A stretch of 32,853 nt of DNA from Syntrophaceae bacterium (GTDB lineage Bacteria; Desulfobacterota; Syntrophia; Syntrophales; Smithellaceae): positions 1-32,853 of the forward strand of contig JAFGLS010000078.1 of the NCBI GenBank assembly GCA_016927935.1. Direction: 5' to 3'. The notes below the pieces were generated by a model. The model did not search any database, was not told where the DNA came from, and saw only the letters and a program-made list of their open reading frames with translations. Below are positions 22,129 to 31,500 of this stretch, piece after piece (position 1 is the stretch's first letter; each line of letters begins with the position of its first letter). Both the position numbers and the translations under genes were made by a program.

Positions 22129-24537
22129 ATGCTGGTAAGTCTAAAATGGCTTAAAGATTATGTTGATGTAGAATTAACGGCGGAGCAGCTTGCTCAAAAG
22201 CTGACTATGGCCGGTCTGGAAGTGGAAGAAATTAAAAATATCAGTCCAAAATTCAGCGGTGTTGTCGTGGCCAAAATTTTATCGGTGAAGCCTCATCCTT
22301 CCGCCGATCGTTTGTCCTTGTGTGATGTAAGCGATGGAACGGAAAAATATAAAATAGTTTGCGGAGCAAAAAATATTTCCGGGGGAAACATAGTTCCTTT
22401 GGCAAAAGTAGGCGCGGTAATTCCCGGCGGATATACCATTAAGTCAGCCGTTTTGCGCGGCGAGAAATCAGAGGGAATGCTGTGTTCTGAAGCTGAACTG
22501 GAAATCGGTGACGATGAATCGGGAATCATGCAGTTACCCGTTAATTTAAAACCAGGTTTGCCGCTGGAAAAGGCTTTAAATATCGGGGATACTGTCCTGG
22601 ATATCAATGTAACTCCTAACCGCTCGGATTGCCTGAGCATGATAGGAATTGCGCGGGAAGTGGCCGCTATTACCGGCAAAAAAATGAGGCTGCCTGCTGT
22701 AAAGATCAAAGAAAAAGCTGAAGATATAAAGTCTCTGACATCGGTAAAAATTATCGATTCCGATCTTTGTCCCCGTTACACGGCCAGAATGATAAAGAAC
22801 GTCAAAATAGCGTCTTCGCCCATATGGATGAAAAACAGACTGGAAGCGGCCGGGTTGCGCTCGATTAATAATATTGTTGATGTTACCAATTTTGTTATGC
22901 TGGAAACGGGGCAGCCTCTCCACGCCTTTGATTTCCATTTTCTGGAAAAAGGAAAGATTGTCGTCCGTAAATCCAGAGATAATGAGGAATTCATCTCTCT
23001 TGACGGAAAAAGCCGTAGGCTTCCCGCAGACACTTTACTTATATGTGACGGAGTCAAACCGGTGGCCATTGGCGGAATCATGGGCGGACTGAATTCGGAA
23101 GTAAAAGAAGATACTCAAATTATTCTTCTGGAAAGCGCCTATTTTAATCCTTCATCAATACGACGTTCATCTCGTTTTTTGGCAATGTCCACGGATGCGG
23201 CTTTTCGTTTTGAGCGAGGAATAGATCCCGAAGGCGTAGTCAAAGCGCTCAACCGTGCAGCTCAACTTATAGCCGATCTTGCCGGTGGTTCCATATGCAA
23301 AAATTATATAGATGAATATCCCCGGAAAATTTCCACTGCTAAAAATATTCCTCTGCGTCTGGAACAAATCCACCGGATAATCGGAACAGAAATCAAAGAA
23401 AAGAATGTTGTCCGGATTTTAATTGGTATTGGAATGATTTTGAAGCCAAAAGGCAAGGGGGTTTATCTTGTTACTCCGCCTACGTGCCGGGTTGATATTA
23501 CCAGGGAAATAGACCTTATTGAGGAGATTATCAGACTTTATGGTTATGATCGGGTGCCGGTGACTTTACCGAGTGTATTTATGACGGAAATGGAAGTTAT
23601 TCCCCGTTTGGAAATGGAAGAAAAAATCCGTCAACTTCTTGTCGGCAGCGGATTTACTGAAATTGTGAATTACAGCTTTGGAACACCTCTGATAGCGGAT
23701 ATATTGTCTTTGCCCAACAATGATGAAAGACGAAACTTTATAAGTATAAACAATCCCCTTGGTGAAGAGCTTTCCACCATGCGGACAACAATGATACATG
23801 GCTTGCTGGATACCGCTAAGAAAAACGCAAATAACGGTTCTTACGACTTAAGGATATTTGAAATAGGAAGGGTTTTTTTTAATCGTAAAAAAGAAGAACT
23901 GCCTGAAGAGAGAAACATGCTGGCGGGACTTATCACAGGGAAAATCACTGATGATTTCTGGAATTCAAACAGAAACGTTAATTTTTATACGTTAAAAGGC
24001 TGTCTGGAAAATATTTTTTACTGCTTAAAAATAAATAATTGCCGGTATATTTCGACAAGCAATGAATCATTTTTGCACCCGGGAAAAGCCTGCAAAATTC
24101 TTTTAGCAGAAAGACAAATAGGTATAGCAGGCGAAGTTCATCCTGATATTAATGAAAAATTCGATTTTAAAAACAATATCTATATATTTGAAATTAATAT
24201 GGATATTCTGAATACTGCTTGCCGGGACAGTAAAATTTTGTATCATGAATTATCAAAATTTCCATCGGCGACTCGTGACGCAGCCTTTGTTGTTGCCGAC
24301 CTTATGGAAGCGGAAAAGATGATAAATATAATTTTGGAGCAGAAAGAAGATTTACTTGAAAACGTTAGTATTTTTGATGTATATAAAGGCAAAGGAATTC
24401 CAGAAGGAACAAAAAGTATGGGGCTGCGCTTTTCATACCGCGCTCCTGATAGAACCCTGACTGATGCAGAAGTAAGTGCCATTCACGACAGGATAGTGCA
24501 AAAAACTGTTAACGTGGCAGGTGCAAAAATAAGATAA
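22129..24537 (+). CDS. pheT: Phenylalanyl-tRNA synthetase beta subunit (802 aa)
   Basis: Large subunit that recognises tRNA-Phe and edits Tyr-tRNA-Phe. Domains in order: N-terminal MLVSLKWLKDYVDVELT; EMAP-like tRNA-binding domain (about 40-150, VVVAKILSVKPHPSADRLSL); B3/B4 editing domain (about 210-390, NIVDVTNFVMLETGQPLHAFD); B5 DNA-binding-like domain (about 400-475); core-like domain; and C-terminal FDX-ACB domain (about 708-801, HELSKFPSATRDAAFVV). Full length. AGGAGAA lies ten bases before ATG 22129. Confidence 0.98.
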   Translation: MLVSLKWLKDYVDVELTAEQLAQKLTMAGLEVEEIKNISPKFSGVVVAKILSVKPHPSADRLSLCDVSDGTEKYKIVCGAKNISGGNIVPLAKVGAVIPGGYTIKSAVLRGEKSEGMLCSEAELEIGDDESGIMQLPVNLKPGLPLEKALNIGDTVLDINVTPNRSDCLSMIGIAREVAAITGKKMRLPAVKIKEKAEDIKSLTSVKIIDSDLCPRYTARMIKNVKIASSPIWMKNRLEAAGLRSINNIVDVTNFVMLETGQPLHAFDFHFLEKGKIVVRKSRDNEEFISLDGKSRRLPADTLLICDGVKPVAIGGIMGGLNSEVKEDTQIILLESAYFNPSSIRRSSRFLAMSTDAAFRFERGIDPEGVVKALNRAAQLIADLAGGSICKNYIDEYPRKISTAKNIPLRLEQIHRIIGTEIKEKNVVRILIGIGMILKPKGKGVYLVTPPTCRVDITREIDLIEEIIRLYGYDRVPVTLPSVFMTEMEVIPRLEMEEKIRQLLVGSGFTEIVNYSFGTPLIADILSLPNNDERRNFISINNPLGEELSTMRTTMIHGLLDTAKKNANNGSYDLRIFEIGRVFFNRKKEELPEERNMLAGLITGKITDDFWNSNRNVNFYTLKGCLENIFYCLKINNCRYISTSNESFLHPGKACKILLAERQIGIAGEVHPDINEKFDFKNNIYIFEINMDILNTACRDSKILYHELSKFPSATRDAAFVVADLMEAEKMINIILEQKEDLLENVSIFDVYKGKGIPEGTKSMGLRFSYRAPDRTLTDAEVSAIHDRIVQKTVNVAGAKIR

Positions 24538-24574
24538 AAATATTATAAGATAAAGTTTAAATGGAGGTAAAAAT

Positions 24575-24847
24575 ATGACGAAAATTGATATTATCCAGAA
24601 TGTTCATGAAAAGCTCGGTTTTTCCAAAAAAGATTCTTCAGATATCGTCGAATCCGTTTTTGACCTTATCAAGGATTGTCTTGCCAAAGGTGAAAGAGTT
24701 AAGATTTCCGGTTTCGGCAACTTTGTAGTCAAGGATAAAAGAGCGCGCCGCGGACGTAATCCTCAGACCGGTCAGGAAATATCAATTACTGCAAGAAGAG
24801 TATTGACTTTTAAATCCTCACAGGTGCTGCGCAAAGCTCTGAATTAA
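24575..24847 (+). CDS. ihfA: Integration host factor alpha subunit (90 aa)
   Basis: DNA-bending protein of the HU/IHF family. MTKIDIIQNVHEKLGFSKKD leads to the core, then VKISGFGNFVVKDKRARRGRNPQTG, with the minor-groove arm and the intercalating Pro in RNPQTGQEI. The alpha assignment rests on position after pheT, as in Proteobacteria, and on the KISGFGNF/ARRVLTFK pattern; a homodimeric HU-like role cannot be excluded. GGAGG precedes ATG 24575 by seven bases. Confidence 0.93.
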   Translation: MTKIDIIQNVHEKLGFSKKDSSDIVESVFDLIKDCLAKGERVKISGFGNFVVKDKRARRGRNPQTGQEISITARRVLTFKSSQVLRKALN

Positions 24848-24955
24848 AAATAAAAAATCCAGGCATAATTTCTTAATCTTTAAAAACACCGGGTGGCGTT
24901 ATTAAAATTAAGTTGTTTGTCCGGATAATTTTGCCGTACTGTTTGGGGAAATAAT

Positions 24956-25300
24956 ATGAATACGATAATTCCCGACAAGGCGTATTTTCGCATTGGTGAA
25001 GTAAGTAAGATTCTAAATGTAGAGCCTTACGTCATCAGATATTGGGAGACAGAATTCAAGACAGTCAGTCCTGTGCGAACAAAGACCGCCCAACGATTAT
25101 ACAGAAAAAAAGACGTGCAGGAATTATTATCTATCAAAAACCTGCTCTACGCACAGCGTTTTACTATCGACGGTGCGAAAAAGCAGCTTCATAAGATACG
25201 CAATAGTAACGAATCTAATGGAAAAGACAACGAAAAGCAGAAATTGTTTTTAATGCGCCTTAAAAAGGAATTACAACAAATCAAAGAAATTGTCAGTTAA
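24956..25300 (+). CDS. MerR-family transcriptional regulator (114 aa)
   Basis: A MerR-type winged helix-turn-helix occupies residues 10-80: YFRIGEVSKILNVEPYVIRY, WETEF, then RLYRKKDVQELLSIKNLLY. A short coiled-coil tail (KEKQKLFLMRLKKELQQIKE) follows. There is no ligand-binding domain or Cys cluster, so it is the short MerR form commonly found directly after ihfA in Proteobacteria. Its targets are unknown. GGGGAAAT precedes ATG 24956. A strong terminator follows the gene at 25304, which marks the end of the thrS operon. Confidence 0.92.
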   Translation: MNTIIPDKAYFRIGEVSKILNVEPYVIRYWETEFKTVSPVRTKTAQRLYRKKDVQELLSIKNLLYAQRFTIDGAKKQLHKIRNSNESNGKDNEKQKLFLMRLKKELQQIKEIVS

Positions 25301-25303
25301 GAC

Positions 25304-25336
25304 AAAAAAAGCCGGCTTACCAAAGCCGGCTTTTTT
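25304..25336 (+). terminator. Intrinsic terminator of the thrS-merR operon
   Basis: An A run (25304-25310), stem GCCGGCTT (25311-25318), loop ACCA, stem AAGCCGGC and six T (25331-25336) form a strong intrinsic terminator starting three bases after the merR stop. It could act in both directions, so it would also stop transcripts from the minus-strand gene at 25496. Confidence 0.95.
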
Positions 25337-25340
25337 ATTG

Positions 25341-25440
25341 TGAGACTCAAATTTTAATGAGACTCCAATATGAAAAGCGAAGCGCAGTCAGGTTGGTAAG
25401 TCGAATTATCCCACATGCGACGTCATGTGGGACTATATAA
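25341..25440 (+). repeat. GAGAC double-hairpin repeat, copy e
   Basis: It starts TGAGACTCAAATTTTAATG and carries a second GAGACTCC. The linker GTCGAATTATCCC follows, and the second hairpin is CCCACATG-CGACGT-CATGTGGG. That stem differs wholly from other copies but is perfectly complementary. It sits between the merR terminator and the PxxKW gene. Confidence 0.8.
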
Positions 25441-25475
25441 TACGCAATCGGGCTTGCCTTGAGGTTCATACCCGT
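25441..25475 (+). repeat. Degenerate CTTG-loop element
   Basis: TACGCAATCGGGCTTGCCTT followed by GAGGTTCATACC resembles the second hairpin and right flank of the argS element (GATACCG...CTTG...GGAGGTTCATT), but its stem has almost collapsed (GGG-CTTG-CCT). It is a likely decayed third copy. Confidence 0.35.
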
Positions 25476-25495
25476 GATTTCCGAAAAACCGTATA

Positions 25496-25777
25496 TTAAA
25501 CATTCTTGCTCGCTCTTTTAGAAGCCTTGAGTGGATTAATTTTCTGCGTCTCTTTTATTTCCAGCTTAACATGGGTAGCGGTCGGACATCTTCCATTCAA
25601 CCATTTATTAGCCGGATCAGCGTAAACTTTACAGAATTTTCCTGATTCATAATCAGTTATTTTTTCGCATCCTTCACATTTATCTATAATAGTTCCACAA
25701 ATCCCGTTTACGAAACTACAGCCATTTTTAGTCATGAAAGCGCATTCAAAGCCCTCTTTAACCGTCTTACAAATCAT
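25496..25777 (-). CDS. PxxKW family cysteine-rich protein (93 aa)
   Basis: Small cytoplasmic protein with eight to nine cysteines (MICKTVKEGFECAF, NGCSFVNGICG, DKCEGCEKI, KFCKVYADP) and the motif PANKW, then GRCPTATHVK. This pattern, ending PLKASKR, is the PxxKW cysteine-rich family of Deltaproteobacteria, recalled from family descriptions as related to small subunits of benzylsuccinate-synthase-type glycyl radical enzymes. A metal centre is likely; no enzyme partner is encoded nearby, so its role is unknown. AAGGGGG precedes the start, and a TTGACA-type promoter lies at 25817-25845. It is transcribed divergently from dtd. Confidence 0.85.
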   Translation of the reverse strand: MICKTVKEGFECAFMTKNGCSFVNGICGTIIDKCEGCEKITDYESGKFCKVYADPANKWLNGRCPTATHVKLEIKETQKINPLKASKRASKNV

Positions 25778-25816
25778 TTAAAAACCCCCTTCATCCATTG
25801 AAATTAAAGTGGGCGT

Positions 25817-25845
25817 TTCCTAACAACAAAAACAAGGCCTGTCAA
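25817..25845 (-). promoter_or_regulatory. Promoter of the PxxKW gene
   Basis: On the minus strand TTGACA (25845-25840), preceded by TTTC and followed by G as in the promoters at 164, 1059 and 4694, stands 17 bases before TAGGAA (25822-25817). The -10 is weak. The gene starts about 40 bases further on. Confidence 0.4.
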
Positions 25846-25901
25846 GAAAAATTGGATTATCCAAGAAATTCAATTTGTTGTTGTTCTTTAAGAGAAATTG
25901 C

Positions 25902-25930
25902 TTGAATGAGCAACAATTTGTTGCTAAACA
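25902..25930 (+). promoter_or_regulatory. Palindromic operator-like site in the dtd promoter region
   Basis: GCAACAATTTGTTGC (25910-25924) is a perfect 7+1+7 palindrome. It fills a 17-base gap between TTGAAT (25902-25907) and TAAACA (25925-25930), a possible weak promoter for dtd. The core CAATTTGTTG also occurs at 25871-25880, 43 bases upstream, near four helical turns. A repressor or activator binding site is a fair guess; the protein is not known. Confidence 0.4.
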
Positions 25931-25958
25931 TAATCAAATTTATTGAACGGAATTTACA

Positions 25959-26408
25959 ATGCGTGCAGTCATTCAAAGAGTCGACCGTGCCAGCGTCAGA
26001 ATCAATCATCAGGAACTGTCCTCTATAGATAAGGGGATTCTTATATTGTTGGGAGTGGGCAAAGCAGACACGGAGACTGACGCCGATTATATTCTGGAAA
26101 AAGCCGTTAATTTGCGAATTTTTGAAGATGAATATAATAAAATGAACAGATCTTTAATAGATATAAAAGGGGCGATGATGATTATTTCACAATTCACATT
26201 AATGGGGAACTGCATAAAGGGACGTCGGCCTTCTTTCACAGACGCGGAAGAACCATCGAGGGCAAATCAACTCTACGAATACTTAATAGGCAAAGCAAAA
26301 GAAAAAGGAACCCATGTAGAGACGGGAAAATTTCAGGAAATGATGAAAATTGAACTTGTCAATGACGGTCCTGTTACCATATTGATTGACAGCAAAAAGA
26401 AGTTCTAA
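25959..26408 (+). CDS. dtd: D-aminoacyl-tRNA deacylase (149 aa)
   Basis: Hydrolyses D-amino acids from mischarged tRNA, a chiral checkpoint. The start MRAVIQRVDRASV and the SQFTL motif (77-81, with KGRRPSF following) are standard. The Gly-cisPro segment NDGPVT (135-140) completes the cross-subunit active site of the dimer. Length is normal. A palindromic site lies upstream. Five bases separate it from the DUF1285-like gene, so they likely form one transcript. Confidence 0.97.
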   Translation: MRAVIQRVDRASVRINHQELSSIDKGILILLGVGKADTETDADYILEKAVNLRIFEDEYNKMNRSLIDIKGAMMIISQFTLMGNCIKGRRPSFTDAEEPSRANQLYEYLIGKAKEKGTHVETGKFQEMMKIELVNDGPVTILIDSKKKF

Positions 26409-26413
26409 GACAG

Positions 26414-26884
26414 ATGGAAAATTTTAAGATAAAAATAGACAAAGACGGCCTTTGGTATTATAACGGCGCCCATATGTTCCGCAAAGAAATCTTAAACATT
26501 TTTTTCAAACATCTTAAAATCGATGAATGCGGCAGATATTTGATTGAACTGGGCTCAGAACGTTGCTATCTTGATGTGGAAGATACGGCCTTTATTGTCG
26601 AAGCTGTTTTTAAAACAAGAAATCCCGCAAACGGCCGTGATCAAATAGAAGTTCTTCTAAATGACGGTTCCTGTGAAATATTAGAAATGAGCTCCCTGCA
26701 AAGAGGCAAAAAAAATGTTCCTTATTGCCGCGTTAAAGAAGGAAAATTTACCGCGCGTTTTTCACGCAAGAGTTATTATCAACTTGCTGAATTTATTGAA
26801 CAATCGGAAAATGACGCCTATTTTTTTATTGATTTAAACGGTGAAAAATATTTTATTAATGAGACTCAAATTTCAGATTTGTAA
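26414..26884 (+). CDS. DUF1285-like conserved protein (156 aa)
   Basis: Cytoplasmic protein of unknown function. IDKDGLWYYNGAHMFRKEIL, GRYLIELGSERCYLDVEDTA and FIVEAV follow the arrangement of DUF1285 proteins (DGxWFYNG, RKEL, VEDAPF), an assignment from memory. A second half rich in beta strands (YCRVKEGKFTARFSRKSYY) follows. The last codons (NETQISDL and TAA) are not conserved-looking: they arise from the GAGAC repeat motif at 26858-26880. The repeat may have changed the original C-terminus. It is tightly linked to dtd and is followed by guaB 27 bases later. Confidence 0.75.
   Translation: MENFKIKIDKDGLWYYNGAHMFRKEILNIFFKHLKIDECGRYLIELGSERCYLDVEDTAFIVEAVFKTRNPANGRDQIEVLLNDGSCEILEMSSLQRGKKNVPYCRVKEGKFTARFSRKSYYQLAEFIEQSENDAYFFIDLNGEKYFINETQISDL
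26858..26880 (+). repeat. GAGAC repeat fragment at the end of a coding sequence
   Basis: AATGAGACTCAAATTTCAG plus ATTT matches the left end of the GAGAC double-hairpin repeat exactly, then stops. It lies in frame within the last eight codons of the 26414 gene, giving NETQISDL. Confidence 0.7.
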
Positions 26885-26911
26885 ATCATATTTTATACAA
26901 CGGAGGAAACA

Positions 26912-28372
26912 ATGCTTGATGATACAATAAAAGAATCTTTAACGTTTGATGACCTTCTTCTTGTACCGGCAGCATCCGATGTTTTACCAAGAGACGTGAA
27001 TACATCCACATTATTAACAAAGAATATCTCCTTAAAAATTCCTATAGTCTCTGCAGCAATGGATACGGTTACAGAATCCCGTACGGCAATTTGCATGGCT
27101 CAGGAAGGCGGCATAGGCATAATCCACCGTAACATGAGTATCGAACAACAGGCCATTGAAGTAGAAAAAGTAAAAAAATCGGAAAGCGGAATGGTTGTTG
27201 ATCCTATAACAATTGAGCCGGACCGTAAGGTCAGAGACGCTTTAAAACTGATGGATCAGTATTCCATTTCCGGTGTGCCGGTGGTCAAGAAAGGAAAACT
27301 TGTCGGAATTCTTACTAATCGGGATTTACGTTTTGAAGAGAATCTGAATCAGCCTGTTGCCAATGTCATGACCAGGAAAAATCTTGTCACGGTATCGTCG
27401 AATATTTCTCTGGAAGAATCCAAGAAACTTCTTCACCAGCATAGAATAGAAAAATTGCTTGTTGTTGATGATAAATACCGTCTTAAAGGTCTCATTACCA
27501 TCAAGGATATTGAAAAGATAAGACGTTATCCCAATGCCTGTAAAGACTCCAAGGGCAGATTACGGGTCGGAGCGGCAGTCGGTATAATTGATCGTGAACC
27601 ACGAATTGCCGCCTTACTTTCAGCAGGCGCCGATGTAATCGCTATTGATACCTCGCATGGGCATTCTGCGGGAGTTATAAAAGCCATCAAATCAACAAAG
27701 TCCAAATTCCCCGATTGCGAATTAATCGCGGGAAATGTCGCGACAGCGGAAGGCGCCAAGGCAATTATTGAGGCTGGTGCTGATGCGGTCAAAGTAGGCG
27801 TTGGTCCGGGATCGATATGCACTACCCGTGTCATTGCCGGAGTAGGTGTAGCTCAAATGTCTGCTATCAGAGACGTATATAAAATAGCTTCGAAAAAGGG
27901 CATTCCCGTTATTGCCGACGGAGGAATAAAATATTCAGGCGATATTGTTAAGGCAATCGGCGCAGGAGCCAGCAGCGTTATGATTGGCGGATTATTTGCT
28001 GGCACTGAAGAAAGTCCCGGCGAAACAATTCTGTTTCAGGGACGAAGTTATAAAGTTTATCGCGGCATGGGTTCAATGGAAGCAATGAAAATGGGCAGCC
28101 GCGATCGTTATTATCAGGATGACATGGAAGGACTGTTAAAAATGGTTCCCGAGGGAATAGAGGGAAGGGTGCCTTTCCGCGGTTCTTTATCCGCCAGTAT
28201 TCTTCAGCTTATCGGTGGACTGAAAGCAGGAATGGGTTATGTGGGGTGTAAAACGATCCCGGAAATGGTTGAAAAAGTCCGTTTCGTCCGTATCACTCAG
28301 GCTGGTTTGAAAGAAAGCCATGTCCATGATGTGATTATCACAAAGGAAGCACCCAATTACTGGCTTGATTAA
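26912..28372 (+). CDS. guaB: Inosine-5'-monophosphate dehydrogenase (486 aa)
   Basis: NAD-dependent oxidation of IMP to XMP, the committed step to GMP. The (beta/alpha)8 barrel is interrupted by two CBS domains (about 93-205; [18 protein letters not shown] and [18 protein letters not shown]). The catalytic Cys303 lies in [10 protein letters not shown], and the flap region includes [16 protein letters not shown]. Length and order are typical. CGGAGG lies seven bases before ATG 26912. guaA is not adjacent in this window. A hairpin (ACTCGCT/AGCGAGT, 28377-28393) starts just after the stop, without a T run. Confidence 0.98.
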   Translation: MLDDTIKESLTFDDLLLVPAASDVLPRDVNTSTLLTKNISLKIPIVSAAMDTVTESRTAICMAQEGGIGIIHRNMSIEQQAIEVEKVKKSESGMVVDPITIEPDRKVRDALKLMDQYSISGVPVVKKGKLVGILTNRDLRFEENLNQPVANVMTRKNLVTVSSNISLEESKKLLHQHRIEKLLVVDDKYRLKGLITIKDIEKIRRYPNACKDSKGRLRVGAAVGIIDREPRIAALLSAGADVIAIDTSHGHSAGVIKAIKSTKSKFPDCELIAGNVATAEGAKAIIEAGADAVKVGVGPGSICTTRVIAGVGVAQMSAIRDVYKIASKKGIPVIADGGIKYSGDIVKAIGAGASSVMIGGLFAGTEESPGETILFQGRSYKVYRGMGSMEAMKMGSRDRYYQDDMEGLLKMVPEGIEGRVPFRGSLSASILQLIGGLKAGMGYVGCKTIPEMVEKVRFVRITQAGLKESHVHDVIITKEAPNYWLD

Positions 28373-28376
28373 TGAC

Positions 28377-28393
28377 ACTCGCTAAGAGCGAGT
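28377..28393 (+). other. Hairpin after guaB
   Basis: ACTCGCT-AAG-AGCGAGT is a perfect 7-bp stem with a 3-base loop, starting four bases after the guaB stop (TAATGACACTC, resembling the TGAGACTC start of the GAGAC repeats). It lacks a T tract, so it is more likely part of the repeat complex than a terminator. Confidence 0.4.
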
Positions 28394-28429
28394 AGTGCGA
28401 ATCTCGAAGCGCAAGTGGTAATGAGACTC

Positions 28430-28506
28430 AAAATTCAGTAATGAAGTAAACTGAATTTTGTTAGTCGAATTATCCAATCCCGATTAATTGGGATTGGAAA
28501 CAATCC
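28430..28506 (+). repeat. GAGAC double-hairpin repeat, copy f
   Basis: AATGAGACTC leads to a first stem CAAAATTCAGT/ACTGAATTTTG, changed from AAATTTCAG/CTGAAATTT in copy b on both sides. Then come TTAGTCGAATTATCC and the second stem CCAATCCC/GGGATTGG. Both stems keep pairing despite sequence change. The dnaE ATG is 20 bases downstream. Confidence 0.85.
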
Positions 28507-28525
28507 CGCACAACGAAGTGAATTT

Positions 28526-31500
28526 ATGAAGCACTCTGATTTTGTACATCTGCATCTCCATACCCAATACAGTCTTCTCGACGGAATGATTCGTCTGGAC
28601 GATGTTTTCAAAAAAGCCCGTCAATTTAAAATGCCTGCTGTGGCTATAACCGATCATGGCAATATGTTTGGAGCCATTGATTTTCAGAAGCAGGCTTTTA
28701 AGCACGGCATAAAACCGATAATCGGATGCGAGATATATGTGGCTCCTAATAAACTCTCGGACAGAATCGCGGGAGATTCCGCAAAACATTTGCTTGTCCT
28801 TGTTAAAAACATGCAGGGTTATAAAAATCTGATGAAGCTTACAACAACGGCTTATTTAAAAGGTTTTTATCACAGACCGCGTGTGGATAAAGAATTGTTA
28901 AGGGAATACCACGAGGGGCTGATTGCCTCGAGTGCCTGCCTTCATGGCGAAATAGCGGATTTGATTTTGAAGGGCAACGTTGAAGCAGCCAAAGAAGCGG
29001 CTGTCAATTATCAGAATATTTTCGGCGAAGGTAACTTCTACCTGGAAATAATGGAAAATGGCATTCCCGAACAAAAGATTGTCAATGCCGCTTTAATAGA
29101 AATAAGCAAAGAACTTTCCATTCCTCTCGTGGCTACGAATGACTGTCATTATCTGGAACGTAAGCACGCGGAAGCTCACGATGTATTGCTTTGCATCCAG
29201 ACTGGCAAAAAAATAAAAGATTCCGACAGAATGAGTTTGGGCACGGACCAGTTTTATTTTCGTTCTCCGGATGAAATGCGCCAGCTTTTTTCTTCAACTC
29301 CCGATGCTTTGTCCAATACGGTAAGTATTGCTGAAAAATGTAATTTTTCGCTGGAAAAAGGCAAGTTTTACCTGCCCAATTTTACCGTAAAAAATCCGGA
29401 GGAAACTCTCAATGAATATCTGGAAAGAAAGGCGAGGGAAGGGCTGGAAAAACTATTTCCTGTTATTTTAAAAAATAAGAAGGGAGATGAATCCGCAATC
29501 AGGGAAAAGTATACAAAACGCCTGAACGAAGAACTGAACATAATCAAAGATATGGACTTTGCCGGATATTTTCTGATTGTTTCCGATTTTGTCAAGCACG
29601 CCAAACACAATGATATTCCCGTAGGTCCCGGACGTGGCTCGGCTTCCGGAAGTCTGGTGGCGTATGCCATAAGAATCACCAACATTGACCCGATACGTTA
29701 CAATTTATTTTTTGAGCGCTTTCTGAACCCCAGCCGCAGAACGATGCCGGACATTGATATTGATTTTTGTCCTGAGGGCAGGGATGATATTATAAAATAC
29801 GTTACTGAAAAATACGGTCAGGACAAGGTAACTCAGATTATAACTTTCGGGAAAATGCAGGCCAAGGCAGTTATACGTGATGTGGCACGGGTGTTGGACA
29901 TACCCTACAATGAAGCTGATAGAATTGCCAAATTAGTTCCCGGCCTACCCGTCAATATAACGCTGGAAAATGCGATAAAAAAGGAACCGCGACTTGCCGA
30001 AGAAGAAAAAAACAATCCTGTTGTGAAGAAGCTTCTGGACTTATCCCGGACCCTGGAAGGGCTTAATCGCCACGCCTCAACCCACGCCTCCGGTGTAGTT
30101 ATATCCGATGTGCCTCTTGATGAAAGAGTCCCTCTCTGTTTATCCAAGGATGATGTGGTTTCCCAGTATTCAATGGTTGATATTCAGGAAGTCGGCATTA
30201 CCAAATTCGATTTTCTCGGACTTAAAACATTGACAGTTATTAAAAACACTCTGAAATTCATCAAGGAATCAAGCGGTATTGAAATTAATATTGATACACT
30301 GCTTTTAGATGACAAGAAAACGTATGAGCTTTTTATGAGGGGAGACACGGACGGAATCTTTCAGATGGAAAGCAGTGGAATGACCGACATAGCGATGAAA
30401 TTAAAGCCGGATTGTATTGAAGATATAATCGCCCTGATAGCTCTTTATCGCCCGGGCCCGATGGAAAATGTACCGGAATTCATAAATCGTAAACAGGGTA
30501 AAACAAAAATATCCTATGAATTGCCTCTGCTGGAAGAAATTCTCAAAGAAACTTATGGAATTGTTGTCTATCAGGAACAGGTCATGCAGATTGCCAGCGC
30601 TGTCGCAGGTTATAATATGGCTGAAGCGGATACGCTGCGTAAAGTGATGAGCAAAAAGGAAACCGTAGAAATGGATAAAGAAGAGCCTAAATTTCTTGAA
30701 GGAGCCAGAAAACGCAAAATTAATGAAAACAAGGCCAAGAGATTATGGGAGCAGATGAAAAAATTTGCCGAGTATGGTTTCAACAAATCTCACAGTACTT
30801 CTTACGCTATCCTGGCTTATCAGACGGCATATCTCAAAGCGCATTATCCGGTTGAATTCATGACCGCTCTCCTGACAAGTGAAAAGGATGACCGCGACAA
30901 AATCATCAAGCACATGAGCGCCTGCAAGGATATGGGAATAAATGTTCTGCCGCCTGATATAAACGATTCGGAAAGAGATTTTACGATTTCCGGAGAAAAT
31001 ATACGTTTTGGTCTTGCGGCAATTAAAAATGTGGGCGTGGCCGCAATTGATTCAATAATATCCGTACGTCAAGACGGCAGATTCACTTCTTTTATTGATT
31101 TTCTGAACCGTGTTGACTTACGCAAGGTAAACAAAAGGGTCATTGAGAGCTTAATCAAATGCGGCGCGTTTGATTCTCTGGGATACAAACGCAGTCAGCT
31201 TACGGAACATTATGAAGAAGCAATGGACGAGGTTCAACGCAGTCAAAAAGAAAAGGCCAGCAATCAATCCAGCTTTTTTGACCATTTGGGTTCCGATGCC
31301 TCTTCCGGAGAGAATGGTCTGCAATCATATCAGATACCCGACATGCCCGAGTGGGATAACAAAAAGCTGCTTTCCATTGAAAGAGAAACTTTAGGTTTTT
31401 ATATTACCGGCCATCCGCTTTTCCGTTTTACAGATAGCTTGAAAATGGTTACAAATGCCAATTCCGGAAATTTAAATACCAGGCGGGATAAAGAAACCGT

